Source: DAOMNO01 sp035443885 (lineage in GTDB: Bacteria; Planctomycetota; Phycisphaerae; Phycisphaerales; SM1A02). From it: a stretch of 64,000 nt of DNA. The position numbers and the translations under genes are program-made. Of this stretch, positions 47,800-56,510 are shown piece by piece. The DNA is taken from positions 1-64,000 of the forward strand of contig DAOMNO010000008.1 of the NCBI GenBank assembly GCA_035443885.1. The letters run 5' to 3'. Position 1 is the stretch's first letter; every line of letters begins with the position of its first letter. Under the pieces are notes generated by a model. That model worked only from the letters and a program-made list of their open reading frames with translations, made no database searches and was not told the origin of the DNA.

Positions 47800-50091
47800 T
47801 CAGCATGCCTTCATGCGATCGCGCGAGCTGCCCGCTGCCTGAGGGGGTGCGATGGTCTTCGAGTCCGCTGGCTCGCCCTGATCTGCGTCCGGTTCGATAT
47901 GCACGGCGAACCCTTTGAACACCGGCGTGCGGCTGGCTGCATCCGCCCTGCGGGGCACCAGCACGTTCGCTTCCGGGTAATACATCGCTGCGTTGCCCGG
48001 CGGAATATCAAACGCCCGCACCAGCACGCGCGAGAGCGAGCCGACCTCAGACCGCACTGTAACACGCTGGTTCACGCGCAGGTTCATCATGCGAATATCC
48101 TCGCGGTTCATCAGAATCACGTCCCGCCGCTCCTGCCCGCGATACACGTCTTCCTCTTCATACACGACGGTGTTGAACTGCCCCTCGGAGCGCATCGTCA
48201 TCAGGCGGATCGCCGTCGGCCTGCGGCCGGGCACATGCTCTTCTTCACCGATGAGCGCAGGCATCTCGACAAGATGAAACTTCGCGCGGCCGCTCTCCGT
48301 GGCGAAATGAGGCGATTCGAACCGCCGACCCTCAATGTGAAACTCCCGCTTGGCTTCACCGTCTGCGAGCGGTTCATAGCCGGGGATCACCTGCGCGATT
48401 TTTTCGCGAATGCGGGCATGATCGCGCATCGCGTTCCAGTCGATTCCTGCGCGATTCGCAGCTTCGCTAAAAAACGCCTCTGCAAGACTGACGACAAGAT
48501 CGACCTCACCTCGCGGGCCTTCATGCCGCGCCGGTCCGCCATCGCTGAATCGCACGTAGCTGAACATCGACTCCTGCGTGGTCGGCTGCGATTCTTCATC
48601 GCGGGCCAGCACGGGCAGAATGAGCGTCTCTCTGCCGCGCGCCCACGCATGACCCGTGTTGAGCGTCGTATTGAAGTGCACGACCATATCAGTCTGCGCA
48701 AAGGCGCGGGCGACAAAGTCCGCATCCGGGCTTGAGCCATACAGGTTGCCGCCCATCAGCGAAATGAACTTCATGCGGCCTTCGTGCGCTCGCTCGAGGG
48801 ACGCCAGCGTATCCAGCCCTTCGCTCATGGGCAGCGCGATATCGAACGCCCGCTCCAGCCGCCGCGCGATCTCCGGCTTCAGTTTCGGCACCACGCCCAT
48901 CGAGCCGACGCCCTGCACGTTGGAATGTCCGCGCAGCGGCAGCAGGCCTTTGCCAACACCCCCCACCATGCCTCGCATGAGTGCGAGCGCTGCAATCATC
49001 TGCACGTTGCCCACGCCGTGCGCATGATGTGTAACGCCCATGGCCCAGCAGAAGATGGCGTGCCTGGATTCGCTGTAAAGGTCACCCAGTCGCCGAATCG
49101 CCCGCCGACTGACCCCGCTGCGCCGCACGATTTCATCCCACGAGCTTTCCGCGATGTGGTGCCGGAATGCGTCCCAGCCTTCGCAATGCTCGCGCACGAA
49201 CGGCTCATCATGCTTGCCGCGCTCGAGGATGCATTTGGCGATGCCGGTGAGCAGCGCGATGTCGCCACCGATGTGCGGCTGGATGTATTCATCCGCGATC
49301 GTCGAGGCCCACAACATGCTGCGCACGTCGGAGGGCACCTTGAACTTCACCAATCCTGTTTCGCGCAGCGGATTGATGACGACGACCCTGCCGCCGCGAC
49401 GGCGCATGTCGATGATCGACCGCATCAACCTTGGATGGTTGGATGCGGGGTTCGCACCGATAACGAAAAGCAGATCACAATGTTCAATGTCATCAAGTGT
49501 TACCGTGCCCGCGCCGGAACCAATCACACTCGTGAGTCCAACGCCAGACGCCTGATGGCAGAAGTACGAGCAGTTGCTCACGTTGTTCGTGCCGTACACG
49601 CGGGCGAAAAGCTGCATGAGAAACGCGGCTTCGTTCGACGAGCGGCCGCTGAAATAGAACGAGCTTTCATCCGGCGGCGTCTTTCGCAGCTTTGCAGCGA
49701 TTCGGTCGATCGCTTCGTCCCAGTCGATCTTGCGATACTGTGAATCCAGCGGCCCGGCGTACATCGGCTGCGCAAGCCGCCCCGCCGCTTCAAGTTCACG
49801 AGGCGAAAAGCCCCGCATCGCTTCAATCGAAAAATCGTCGAAGAAGTGCTCGTGAATCGCGCCTTGCATGTCGGCGGCCATCGCCTGAATCGACTTCTTG
49901 CACACTTCAGGGAACCGCCTGGCTTCATTCACCATCCCACCAAGCTGGCCGCCCATCCCCAGCGCACAGGTTTTGCACGCATTGCGCGACCGCAACGCAC
50001 GCCACATGCGCAGCAGCCCGCCAGAGGCCCGCGCCTTCCGCAGTGTGTAAAGGATCGCGGCCCAGCCGCCGCCCGAGGAGCGCTGTCGCAT
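47800..50091 (-). CDS. FdhF/YdeP-type molybdopterin oxidoreductase
   Basis: A 763-residue protein of the DMSO-reductase superfamily, YdeP/formate-dehydrogenase-like branch. The N-terminal CKTCALGMGGQ is the remaining Fe-S ligand pattern. Then come PLDSQYRKIDWDEAIDRIAAKLR, SSNEAAFLMQLFARVYGTNNVSNCSYFCHQASGVGL, DLLFVIGANPASNHPR and the C-terminal molybdopterin-binding barrel with VTVRSEVGSLSRVLVRAFDIPPGNAAMYYPEANVLVP. The residue at the likely Mo-ligand region is cysteine (SYFCHQ). Substrate unknown; YdeP members are linked to acid resistance in E. coli. No twin-arginine signal, so cytoplasmic. The start at 50091 follows a TATCCT box by 6 nt. Confidence 0.88.
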   Translation of the reverse strand: MRQRSSGGGWAAILYTLRKARASGGLLRMWRALRSRNACKTCALGMGGQLGGMVNEARRFPEVCKKSIQAMAADMQGAIHEHFFDDFSIEAMRGFSPRELEAAGRLAQPMYAGPLDSQYRKIDWDEAIDRIAAKLRKTPPDESSFYFSGRSSNEAAFLMQLFARVYGTNNVSNCSYFCHQASGVGLTSVIGSGAGTVTLDDIEHCDLLFVIGANPASNHPRLMRSIIDMRRRGGRVVVINPLRETGLVKFKVPSDVRSMLWASTIADEYIQPHIGGDIALLTGIAKCILERGKHDEPFVREHCEGWDAFRHHIAESSWDEIVRRSGVSRRAIRRLGDLYSESRHAIFCWAMGVTHHAHGVGNVQMIAALALMRGMVGGVGKGLLPLRGHSNVQGVGSMGVVPKLKPEIARRLERAFDIALPMSEGLDTLASLERAHEGRMKFISLMGGNLYGSSPDADFVARAFAQTDMVVHFNTTLNTGHAWARGRETLILPVLARDEESQPTTQESMFSYVRFSDGGPARHEGPRGEVDLVVSLAEAFFSEAANRAGIDWNAMRDHARIREKIAQVIPGYEPLADGEAKREFHIEGRRFESPHFATESGRAKFHLVEMPALIGEEEHVPGRRPTAIRLMTMRSEGQFNTVVYEEEDVYRGQERRDVILMNREDIRMMNLRVNQRVTVRSEVGSLSRVLVRAFDIPPGNAAMYYPEANVLVPRRADAASRTPVFKGFAVHIEPDADQGEPADSKTIAPPQAAGSSRDRMKAC

Positions 50092-50097
50092 GATGAA

Positions 50098-50103
50098 AGG
50101 ATA
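50098..50103 (-). promoter_or_regulatory. -10-like box TATCCT, 6 nt before molybdoenzyme gene
   Basis: Minus-strand TATCCT at 6 nt from the ATG (first base 50091) suggests a leaderless transcript, separate from the upstream membrane-protein/TPR pair. Confidence 0.4.
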
Positions 50104-50141
50104 CCCGCCGGAGTGGGCAATCGTGCGAAGCGCCGCGGGAA

Positions 50142-51050
50142 CTACGCCGCTGCGTCGTTCGGCGCAGGAAGACGACCCCTTCGACGAGAAAGATACACGA
50201 GTGCCGCGACGCCGAACGTGAACATGACCGCCATTTCCAATGCACGGTTCACCAGTTCTGCCGTCAAGCCCAGCTCCAGCGGTACCCCCGCCAGCAGCGG
50301 CGCAACGAGGCCGACAGCCCACTCGCGCAGACCCAGCCCGTTGCTGAAGAGCGGCACCATCGTCGCCGCCGTACTGATGCACGCGAACCCGACCGCCGCT
50401 TCAGGCGAGATCGGCGTGCCGATGATCGCGAATGCCGCGTGATAGCGCACCGCCCAGAGCATCACTTCGCCGTAGCGACACAGCCCGGCCAACGCGATGA
50501 AACGCAGCGGACCGAACGCCGGCGCGAACGCCAGCACGATCACGGGGAGTGCGATCGCAGGCCAGATGCTGAGGTTAAATCGAATGCAGATCGCCGCCAC
50601 GGCTGCGAGGTAGCACGCTGACGCTGCGCTGAGCACGGCTGCGATGACGATCGCTCGCACGGATTCCGCCACGGGAATGCCGTTGACGGTTTTGTGATAT
50701 GCCACGCGCCCAAGCGCGCCGGGGCGCAGCGGCAGGAAGTTCACGAGGCTCGTCGCAGCCATCAGCGCCTGCATCTCCAGAATGCCGACGCGCCGCGGCT
50801 GGCCCTGCTTCGCCAAGAGCAGGCTGAACGTCGCGCCCGCGAGCACGATGTTGCCGAGCATCGCCAGCAGGAGCATCGCCAGCGGCCCAGGCGCAGGGCG
50901 GCGCATCGCGTCAATCGCGTGTTCAATGACTTCGCGTTCGCGCCAAAGTACGACCACTGCGCCACCAAGCAGCAGCGCACTGATGAACAGCCCGATGCGC
51001 CGCAGTCGGATACGCCGACGCCACGCCGGGCTGCCTTCCGAAGCGCTCAT
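50142..51050 (-). CDS. flippase-like integral membrane protein (LPG synthase TM family)
   Basis: A 302-residue protein with about eight hydrophobic helices. Motifs are NIVLAGATFSLLLAKQGQPRR, ATSLVNFLPLRPGALGRVAYHK and TAATMVPLFSNGLGLREWAVGL, the last two matching the paired NxxPxRxGExxR- and P-S-GLGxRE-like segments of lysylphosphatidylglycerol synthase transmembrane-region proteins (UPF0104-like). These are thought to move or flip lipids or lipid-linked molecules. No C-terminal aminoacyl-transferase domain is present. It overlaps the 3' end of the TPR gene by 4 nt, so the two form a coupled pair. Confidence 0.75.
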   Translation of the reverse strand: MSASEGSPAWRRRIRLRRIGLFISALLLGGAVVVLWREREVIEHAIDAMRRPAPGPLAMLLLAMLGNIVLAGATFSLLLAKQGQPRRVGILEMQALMAATSLVNFLPLRPGALGRVAYHKTVNGIPVAESVRAIVIAAVLSAASACYLAAVAAICIRFNLSIWPAIALPVIVLAFAPAFGPLRFIALAGLCRYGEVMLWAVRYHAAFAIIGTPISPEAAVGFACISTAATMVPLFSNGLGLREWAVGLVAPLLAGVPLELGLTAELVNRALEMAVMFTFGVAALVYLSRRRGRLPAPNDAAA

Positions 51051-53446
51051 CGCCTTTGTTCCGCAGCAGCAGCCTCTGCGGCGCGCCGCTCGACAACGAT
51101 GGTGATCAGCTCGCCGAGGCGACGCTGCACGGGGTCGTCGCTTTCCCTCACGGCGCGCACGATCGGGTCGTCCGCAAAGCGGATGCGATGCGCCAGATAG
51201 GCGATCCGCACGAAACGGTCATCGCTCTTCCGGCCCAGCGCAAGCAAGGAATCCAGCTCCGTCGAAGTCGGCATGACGGTGAGCAGCCACGCCTGGCCGA
51301 TGCCGTCCAGCCGTGCAAACGCTTCCACCAGCGCGCTTCGTGTCAGTTCAAAGATTCGGCGATCCTCTTCCTGCGCGTTCGGCAGAAGCTGGCCCGCGGC
51401 CAGATGGCTCAGCATCGCCAGGCGCGGCAGGTCGATCTCGCTCTCCTCATTCATCATCGCCGCGGCCGTATCTTCCACCCATGCGCGGTTCAGACGCACG
51501 CCGTCCACACGAATCGGCGGAGCTTCCACCTCAGTGCCCAGCAGGCCCGGCAGGAGCGCGCCTTCAGGCATCATCAATGGATTCAAAATCGCCCGCACGC
51601 GCACCATTGAGCCGGTCGCGGGAACCTGGTCGAGCAGAAAGCCCAACGATGTCCGCCGCAGATCTATTGGAATCGTCATGCGCTCGCGAGGCATTAATCG
51701 AAGCGAACGGCCAAGATCAATGACTGTCGGCGGAGATTCGCCCGCGCCGGACTGCGCCGCGGAAAGCGACGTGCGCAACATCACCTGCGGACGAATCGGC
51801 CCGTTCGGATCGATCGCCATCGGAATCGGCGCGTGGTTGGCGATCTCGATGTTGACGAAAAGCGGTTCGTACGCGGTGAAGGTCGTCTTGGATGGCACCA
51901 CACGAATCGAAACCGCCGTGTTGGGTTGTTCCGCAAATCGGTCAATCGTTGTGGGAATGCGCGCGATCAATCGCTCCATCGCCGCGGCGGTTTCTGTCAG
52001 CACCACGCGCTGGCCGAGCAGTTCCGCGAGCCGGTCCGCCGCCCACACGCCGATGAGTGAGCCGGGCTGCGCCCGCGCGATGGCGAGCAGTTCTCTTGCT
52101 GCGCTTCGCTGCTGGCCAAGCTCAAGCTGCGCAAGCGCGTGGCCGAGCGCGGCGGGCGCATCCTGATCCACATACGGCGCAAGATGTTCCGCTGCTGCTT
52201 TCGCGTCGCCTCGGCGCAGCATCGCCCAGCCTTCAAAACGCGCCGCAGCAGCGTCTGAAAGCGGCTGAAACTCCGCGGCGCCGCGAAGATACGCTTCCGC
52301 GCTTTCCGGCTCGCCGCCCAGCCACAGCGTGATCCACGCCGCTTGTAAACGAAGCAGCGCGATCCGCCCGGCGTTCGCAGCAACATCCTGAGCAAGTGAA
52401 GCAATCTGTGATTCATGCGACTGAATCGCGCGATTGAGCGCCTCGGCGGCCTGACCGTCCTTCAATCTGCTGTGAATCGCCGCGCGGGTCGTCGCCAGCG
52501 GCGGGTCGAGATGGGCTGTGTGCTTCGCCACATCCATTGAAGTCAGTTCGGGCGTTTCGACGCGCAGCCTGTTGCGCAAGCGAATATCCGACTCGCGCTG
52601 CCGATCGAGAATCGTGCGCAGCGCACCCGCTGCGTCGCCTCGCGCCCATTGCGCGGTGGCGAGGTCTGCCACCACGCCGTCCGCAGCGAAGGCGCGAATG
52701 GCTTTATGACAGGAAACGGCGAAGCGATAGATCCGTTCCGCGCCCACATACGCGCCGTGCTCCAGCAGATGCGAAGCCAGCGCCACTTGTACGTTGATAT
52801 CCGTGATATTCGCCAGGAAAACCGTTGAAAGCAGTTCTGCTTCTGCGAACGGATCGGTCAGATGCATCCGAAAGAAGCCCGCAGCAAGGCTCGCGGCTGC
52901 ATGATTCGAAGGATCGAGCTTCACCGCCTCCGCCAGCCATTCCGCGAACGCGCGTGAGTCTCCTCGACGCCGCTCCAGCAGTGCAAGGTCCATCGCCAGG
53001 CGGGATGCGACCGCCGGGCCGAGTTCGCGCTTCGAGGATTCTGTGAGCAGGTTGCGGTACGCCTGTGCGCGGTCTTCCGCTGTCTGATGACGCTCGATGG
53101 CGAAATACGCCCGTTGAAGCTTTGCCGCGTCGTCGGTCGGGTCGAGCTGCACCAGCCGCTCCACGGCTTTCGCGCGTTCTACATCATTTTCACGAAGGGC
53201 GGCGAGTTCCACGATGAGCCGCCAGAGGTCGGCGTCATTGGGGGTCATCTGCGCCGCTTCATCAAGAAGGATGGCTGCGACCTCCATCATCTCAATGCTC
53301 AGCGGCTGCGTGCGGAGCATCTGCAAGGCCCCGCGGGTGTATTGGGCCGCCAGCCGCTCGGCGGGGGTCGGGGCTGAGGCGAAAGCCGCCGCGCTGGTGA
53401 GCCATGCACAGGCGAGGGCAAGCAGAAGCAGAGGGGTGTTCTTCAT
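51047..53446 (-). CDS. large exported TPR-repeat protein
   Basis: A 799-residue protein with a signal peptide (PLLLLALACAWLTSAAAFA). The first 430 or so residues are helical repeats of TPR type (LWRLIVELAALRENDVERAKAVERLVQLDPTDDAAKLQRAYFAI, AEWLAEAVKLDPSNHAAASLAAGFF). A following beta-rich stretch (TFTAYEPLFVNIEIANHAPIPMAI, MIPIDLRRTSLGFLLDQVP) resembles an Ig-like domain. A helical C-terminal region follows. The start at 53446 is chosen because the signal peptide begins there. Likely periplasmic or outer-surface scaffold, coupled with the flippase-like protein. Confidence 0.72.
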   Translation of the reverse strand: MKNTPLLLLALACAWLTSAAAFASAPTPAERLAAQYTRGALQMLRTQPLSIEMMEVAAILLDEAAQMTPNDADLWRLIVELAALRENDVERAKAVERLVQLDPTDDAAKLQRAYFAIERHQTAEDRAQAYRNLLTESSKRELGPAVASRLAMDLALLERRRGDSRAFAEWLAEAVKLDPSNHAAASLAAGFFRMHLTDPFAEAELLSTVFLANITDINVQVALASHLLEHGAYVGAERIYRFAVSCHKAIRAFAADGVVADLATAQWARGDAAGALRTILDRQRESDIRLRNRLRVETPELTSMDVAKHTAHLDPPLATTRAAIHSRLKDGQAAEALNRAIQSHESQIASLAQDVAANAGRIALLRLQAAWITLWLGGEPESAEAYLRGAAEFQPLSDAAAARFEGWAMLRRGDAKAAAEHLAPYVDQDAPAALGHALAQLELGQQRSAARELLAIARAQPGSLIGVWAADRLAELLGQRVVLTETAAAMERLIARIPTTIDRFAEQPNTAVSIRVVPSKTTFTAYEPLFVNIEIANHAPIPMAIDPNGPIRPQVMLRTSLSAAQSGAGESPPTVIDLGRSLRLMPRERMTIPIDLRRTSLGFLLDQVPATGSMVRVRAILNPLMMPEGALLPGLLGTEVEAPPIRVDGVRLNRAWVEDTAAAMMNEESEIDLPRLAMLSHLAAGQLLPNAQEEDRRIFELTRSALVEAFARLDGIGQAWLLTVMPTSTELDSLLALGRKSDDRFVRIAYLAHRIRFADDPIVRAVRESDDPVQRRLGELITIVVERRAAEAAAAEQRR

Positions 53447-53667
53447 GGGTTGCAACAGAAGCCCCGGCAACCGCCAGCGGTGCCGCAGCGTATAGGCAGT
53501 ACCTCCAGCGGCCCGCACGGGCGGGACGCCCCATGCCGCTCACACCGTCTTCAAGGCGTTCCAGTGAGCGACTCGTATGGTAGCCGGTCGGTGGGAGGAA
53601 TGTTCGGCGGGACGGCCCGCAGGACTTCATCGTCCAGTTCTCGCCCGCAGATTCACCCGTTCACTCG

Positions 53668-53697
53668 TTGACACCGACGGCTGCCTTCTGGTACGGT
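53668..53697 (+). promoter_or_regulatory. sigma-70-like promoter for the HEAT-like gene
   Basis: TTGACA (53668-53673) and TACGGT (53692-53697) are separated by 18 nt, about 60 nt before the start at 53758. This is the best canonical -35/-10 pair noticed in the window. The rest of 53447-53757 shows nothing else. Confidence 0.55.
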
Positions 53698-53757
53698 TTT
53701 TGATCCACGGGATGCGGCGCAGGGTGCGCCAGCATGACTGGAGCCACGACGATCATC

Positions 53758-54801
53758 ATGCACAGCCGCGCTCGCTTGCACGCCATCGCTTTTCTTGCCC
53801 TTCTCGCCTTCGTGCCTCAAGCTGCCCTTGCGCAGCCAGAGCCGCCGGGCATTTCCACGCTGGCCTCGGTCAATACCCAATGGACGGAGCAGCAGCGGCG
53901 CACTGTTCGCGAATACGTTGAACACTGGGCAGCGGAGATCGCCACTGAGGATGCAGACCGTTCCCGCCTCGCCAAGCGCCGCCTGCTGGACCCACTCAAC
54001 GCGCCGGGCATGGTGCCGCTCTTCCGTGAGGAATACGGCCGCGTTGCCGTGCCTGAACTAACCAAACTCGTCGCTTCATCCAGCGCGTTCGCTGCGGTGA
54101 ACGGCGTGCAGATCATTGCGGAAATCGCCACCGATGCTTCGCTCAGCGTTTTGCGCGAGCGGCTGGACCCTCAGCGCGAACCGCGCGAAGCCGTGCGCCT
54201 GAGCGCGGTGCAGGGCCTTCGTTCTGTGCAGCGCGTGGGTGTCGCATCGCAGCGCACACTGGAGCTTACGCTTCGCGATCTCGTTCGCGCTGCGGAGCGT
54301 GAAACAAGCTGGCTCGTTCTTCGCCGAGGGTTTGAATCGCTCGCTGTAGGCGGCACCGCGCTCACGCGCGAGCTGCAGACTGAACTGCTCAAAGCTGTGC
54401 TCGACAAGATCGAAGCCTCAGGCGAGGACACGGGCCTCATGCAGGCTGTGCATCGCGGCGTCTCACTCATGCGCGATCAGTTCATCGCGATGACGAACGC
54501 TGCGGACCAGCGCGCGTTTGGCGTTGCCGCGGCCCCGCAGCTTGGTCGCGTGCTGGAACTCGCACTGGCAAACTGGGAAACAGCTCGCAGCGCGCCTTCA
54601 CACGTGAAGGCGTCGTATGACAGCGCGGTGCAGCTCAGCGAGCAGTTGCTGCGCTTCATCGACGAGCGCGTGCGCAGTCAGCAGCCGCCACGCGATCTGC
54701 TGGTCGCGGGCTGGAACAGCGGCAACCGCACGGCGTACACCGAACGACTCCAGCACTGGCAAACCGTGCTGAACGCAGCGCCTTACGCCACCCGACGCTG
54801 A
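53758..54801 (+). CDS. exported HEAT-like repeat protein
   Basis: A 347-residue protein with a signal peptide (ARLHAIAFLALLAFVPQAALA) and a helical-repeat body. Examples are VPELTKLVASSSAFAAVNGVQIIAEIATDASLSVLRERLD and TLELTLRDLVRAAERETSWLVLRRGFESLA, matching the rhythm of HEAT-like repeats. No enzymatic motif. Two in-frame ATGs, at 53734 and 53758, are possible; 53758 gives the more compact signal peptide. Function unknown. Confidence 0.6.
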   Translation: MHSRARLHAIAFLALLAFVPQAALAQPEPPGISTLASVNTQWTEQQRRTVREYVEHWAAEIATEDADRSRLAKRRLLDPLNAPGMVPLFREEYGRVAVPELTKLVASSSAFAAVNGVQIIAEIATDASLSVLRERLDPQREPREAVRLSAVQGLRSVQRVGVASQRTLELTLRDLVRAAERETSWLVLRRGFESLAVGGTALTRELQTELLKAVLDKIEASGEDTGLMQAVHRGVSLMRDQFIAMTNAADQRAFGVAAAPQLGRVLELALANWETARSAPSHVKASYDSAVQLSEQLLRFIDERVRSQQPPRDLLVAGWNSGNRTAYTERLQHWQTVLNAAPYATRR

Positions 54802-54989
54802 TCGCCGCAACGTTCTAAGCACATTCTCTCGATCAGCATCGCCACTTGTAGCCAGCACTCTGTCGTTGCGCCGTTTTTCCGCGGTCCTGTGCAGATCACT
54901 CTTGCCGGGAGACAACCAGCCGCATAATCCTCGTTTGAACCCTCATAAACGCGGTTTTTACGCTGCCGAACTTGACAGAATCGCGCAAT

Positions 54990-55004
54990 TGAGAATCATT
55001 CGCA
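54990..55004. promoter_or_regulatory. Fur-box-like palindrome upstream of MFS transporter
   Basis: TGAGAATCATTCGCA matches the 7-1-7 Fur consensus TGATAAT-N-ATTATCA at 11 of 14 defined positions. It lies about 95 nt before the MFS start. TTGACA (54972-54977) just upstream could be a -35 element, so bound Fur would cover the promoter. The rest of 54802-55099 shows no gene. Confidence 0.35.
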
Positions 55005-55099
55005 ATCCCAGAGCTACCGGACCCACTTGCGATGTCGCAAGCGGAACCGTGATTCTGCCCCCCTGCCCCGCGTGCCACCCGTTCCCCGCCGAGCCGCCC

Positions 55100-56437
55100 G
55101 TGAGCGAGACTGTTTCGACCATCCTGCCGCCTGCTGTTTCGCCTGCGATCGAATCTGATCGCGCGCGGGACGCAACCGCGCTGGACATCGCTGCGAGCCG
55201 CTCGCGCAAGCCACTCGCGCTGGCGATGGGCATGCTGTTTCTCGGCGCACTGCCGGACGGCACCATCGCACCGCTGCTGCACGATCTCTTTGTTGAGCGG
55301 TATGGCGTGAGCGCGGCGGCGGCGCACTGGTTCATGGCGGTCAACCTGATCGGCGCCCTGCTCGCCCTGCCCCTGCTCGCGCGGCTTCGCCGCGTGCTGC
55401 CGCCTTCCGCCATGCTGGCCGCGGCGGCCGCGCTCAGCGCGCTGTTCCTCGCGGCGATGGCGCTGCCGATCGGCTTCGGCTGGTCTCTTGTGCTGCGCAT
55501 CGCGGAAGGCGCGGTGGACCTCGCCATGCTCGCCATACTCTTCGACCTGCTCAGCAAAGCCGGCACGCAGCGCACACGCGGCGCACGGTTCGGCGTCGCA
55601 GGCACCGTGCTGTTGCTGGGTGTGGCATGCGGTGTCATCATCGGCGGCGTCATCGCGCGATTCTCGCCCGCATTCGTCTTCTGCTTCGGTGCCGCAGCGT
55701 GCCTCATCGTCGCTGCGTTCGCGCTCACGCGCTCCGCATGGTTCGACGGCCTCGTCAGGTCGTGTCCGGTTGTGAACGACACCGGCGCGATCGAAGCCGC
55801 TCCATTGCGAACGCTGCTCTGGCCCGCGCTGCTCATGGCGTGTACTGATCGTGCTGTGGCGGGCGTCGTCGCAACAACATTGCTGCTGTATTTCGCGCAC
55901 GTGCTGGACATGGCCCCTGCCATGCGCGGCGGCCTGCTCGGCGGCTCGATTCTGCTGCTCGCGCTCGGCGCGTGGCCCGCGGGCCTGCTTGCGGATCGCG
56001 TCGGCCACCTTCGCCTGCGTACGCTCGCAGCGATTGTGTACGCAGCAAGCATTATGGCGATTCCGCTCATCGCAGCGACCAGTGTCGGGCAGGCGTGGCC
56101 TTTCGGTTTGATGATCGCGATGGGGTGTTTCGGATTGTCCGGTGCGGCGCTCATGCCTGCGGGTATGGCGCTGGCGTGCCGCAGCGGGCGAGGCTCCGTA
56201 GCCATGGGCGCGTATCACGCGGGCGGCAACATCGGCTATCACCTGCTTGGCATCGGCGGCGCAGCAGCACTACTCACCCTGCTCTCTGTAGCACAGCCGG
56301 CCATGCTCATCGCTTCGCCCGATGCATCGTTCCACCCCGCAGCGCCGATGTACCACGCGGTGCTGTTCACCTTCGGCGCAGCACACCTGATTGCAACGAT
56401 CATCGCAGCAGTCGCACTGCGCGGGGCACGCTCATAA
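55100..56437 (+). CDS. MFS family transporter
   Basis: A 445-residue polytopic membrane protein with about twelve hydrophobic helices in two halves. It has the MFS-typical GxLxDRxGxR-like loop LLADRVGHLRLRTL between helices, ASRSRKPLALAMGMLFLGALPDG at the start, and GYHLLGIGGAAALLTLL near the end. The GTG at 55100 is the best start after a long non-conserved upstream stretch. Substrate unknown. If the Fur-like box at 54990 is real, iron-controlled metabolite export (for example of a siderophore) would be plausible. A long open frame lies opposite on the minus strand but has no protein character. Confidence 0.82.
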   Translation: MSETVSTILPPAVSPAIESDRARDATALDIAASRSRKPLALAMGMLFLGALPDGTIAPLLHDLFVERYGVSAAAAHWFMAVNLIGALLALPLLARLRRVLPPSAMLAAAAALSALFLAAMALPIGFGWSLVLRIAEGAVDLAMLAILFDLLSKAGTQRTRGARFGVAGTVLLLGVACGVIIGGVIARFSPAFVFCFGAAACLIVAAFALTRSAWFDGLVRSCPVVNDTGAIEAAPLRTLLWPALLMACTDRAVAGVVATTLLLYFAHVLDMAPAMRGGLLGGSILLLALGAWPAGLLADRVGHLRLRTLAAIVYAASIMAIPLIAATSVGQAWPFGLMIAMGCFGLSGAALMPAGMALACRSGRGSVAMGAYHAGGNIGYHLLGIGGAAALLTLLSVAQPAMLIASPDASFHPAAPMYHAVLFTFGAAHLIATIIAAVALRGARS

Positions 56438-56510
56438 TCGCGCCTCGTTAACGGTTGCACCGCAGAGAACACGCAGCGTGGCGAGAAAGCAAGGCGCGAC
56501 ACCCCCGCAT

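Noticed and set aside
47533..48735. 400-codon plus-strand frame opposite the molybdoenzyme
   Set aside because: No family features; the opposite strand is a complete YdeP/FdhF-type protein.
54896..56242. Long minus-strand open frames opposite the MFS transporter
   Set aside because: They are R/E/Q- and S/A/P-rich low-complexity products, while the plus strand encodes a coherent 12-helix transporter.
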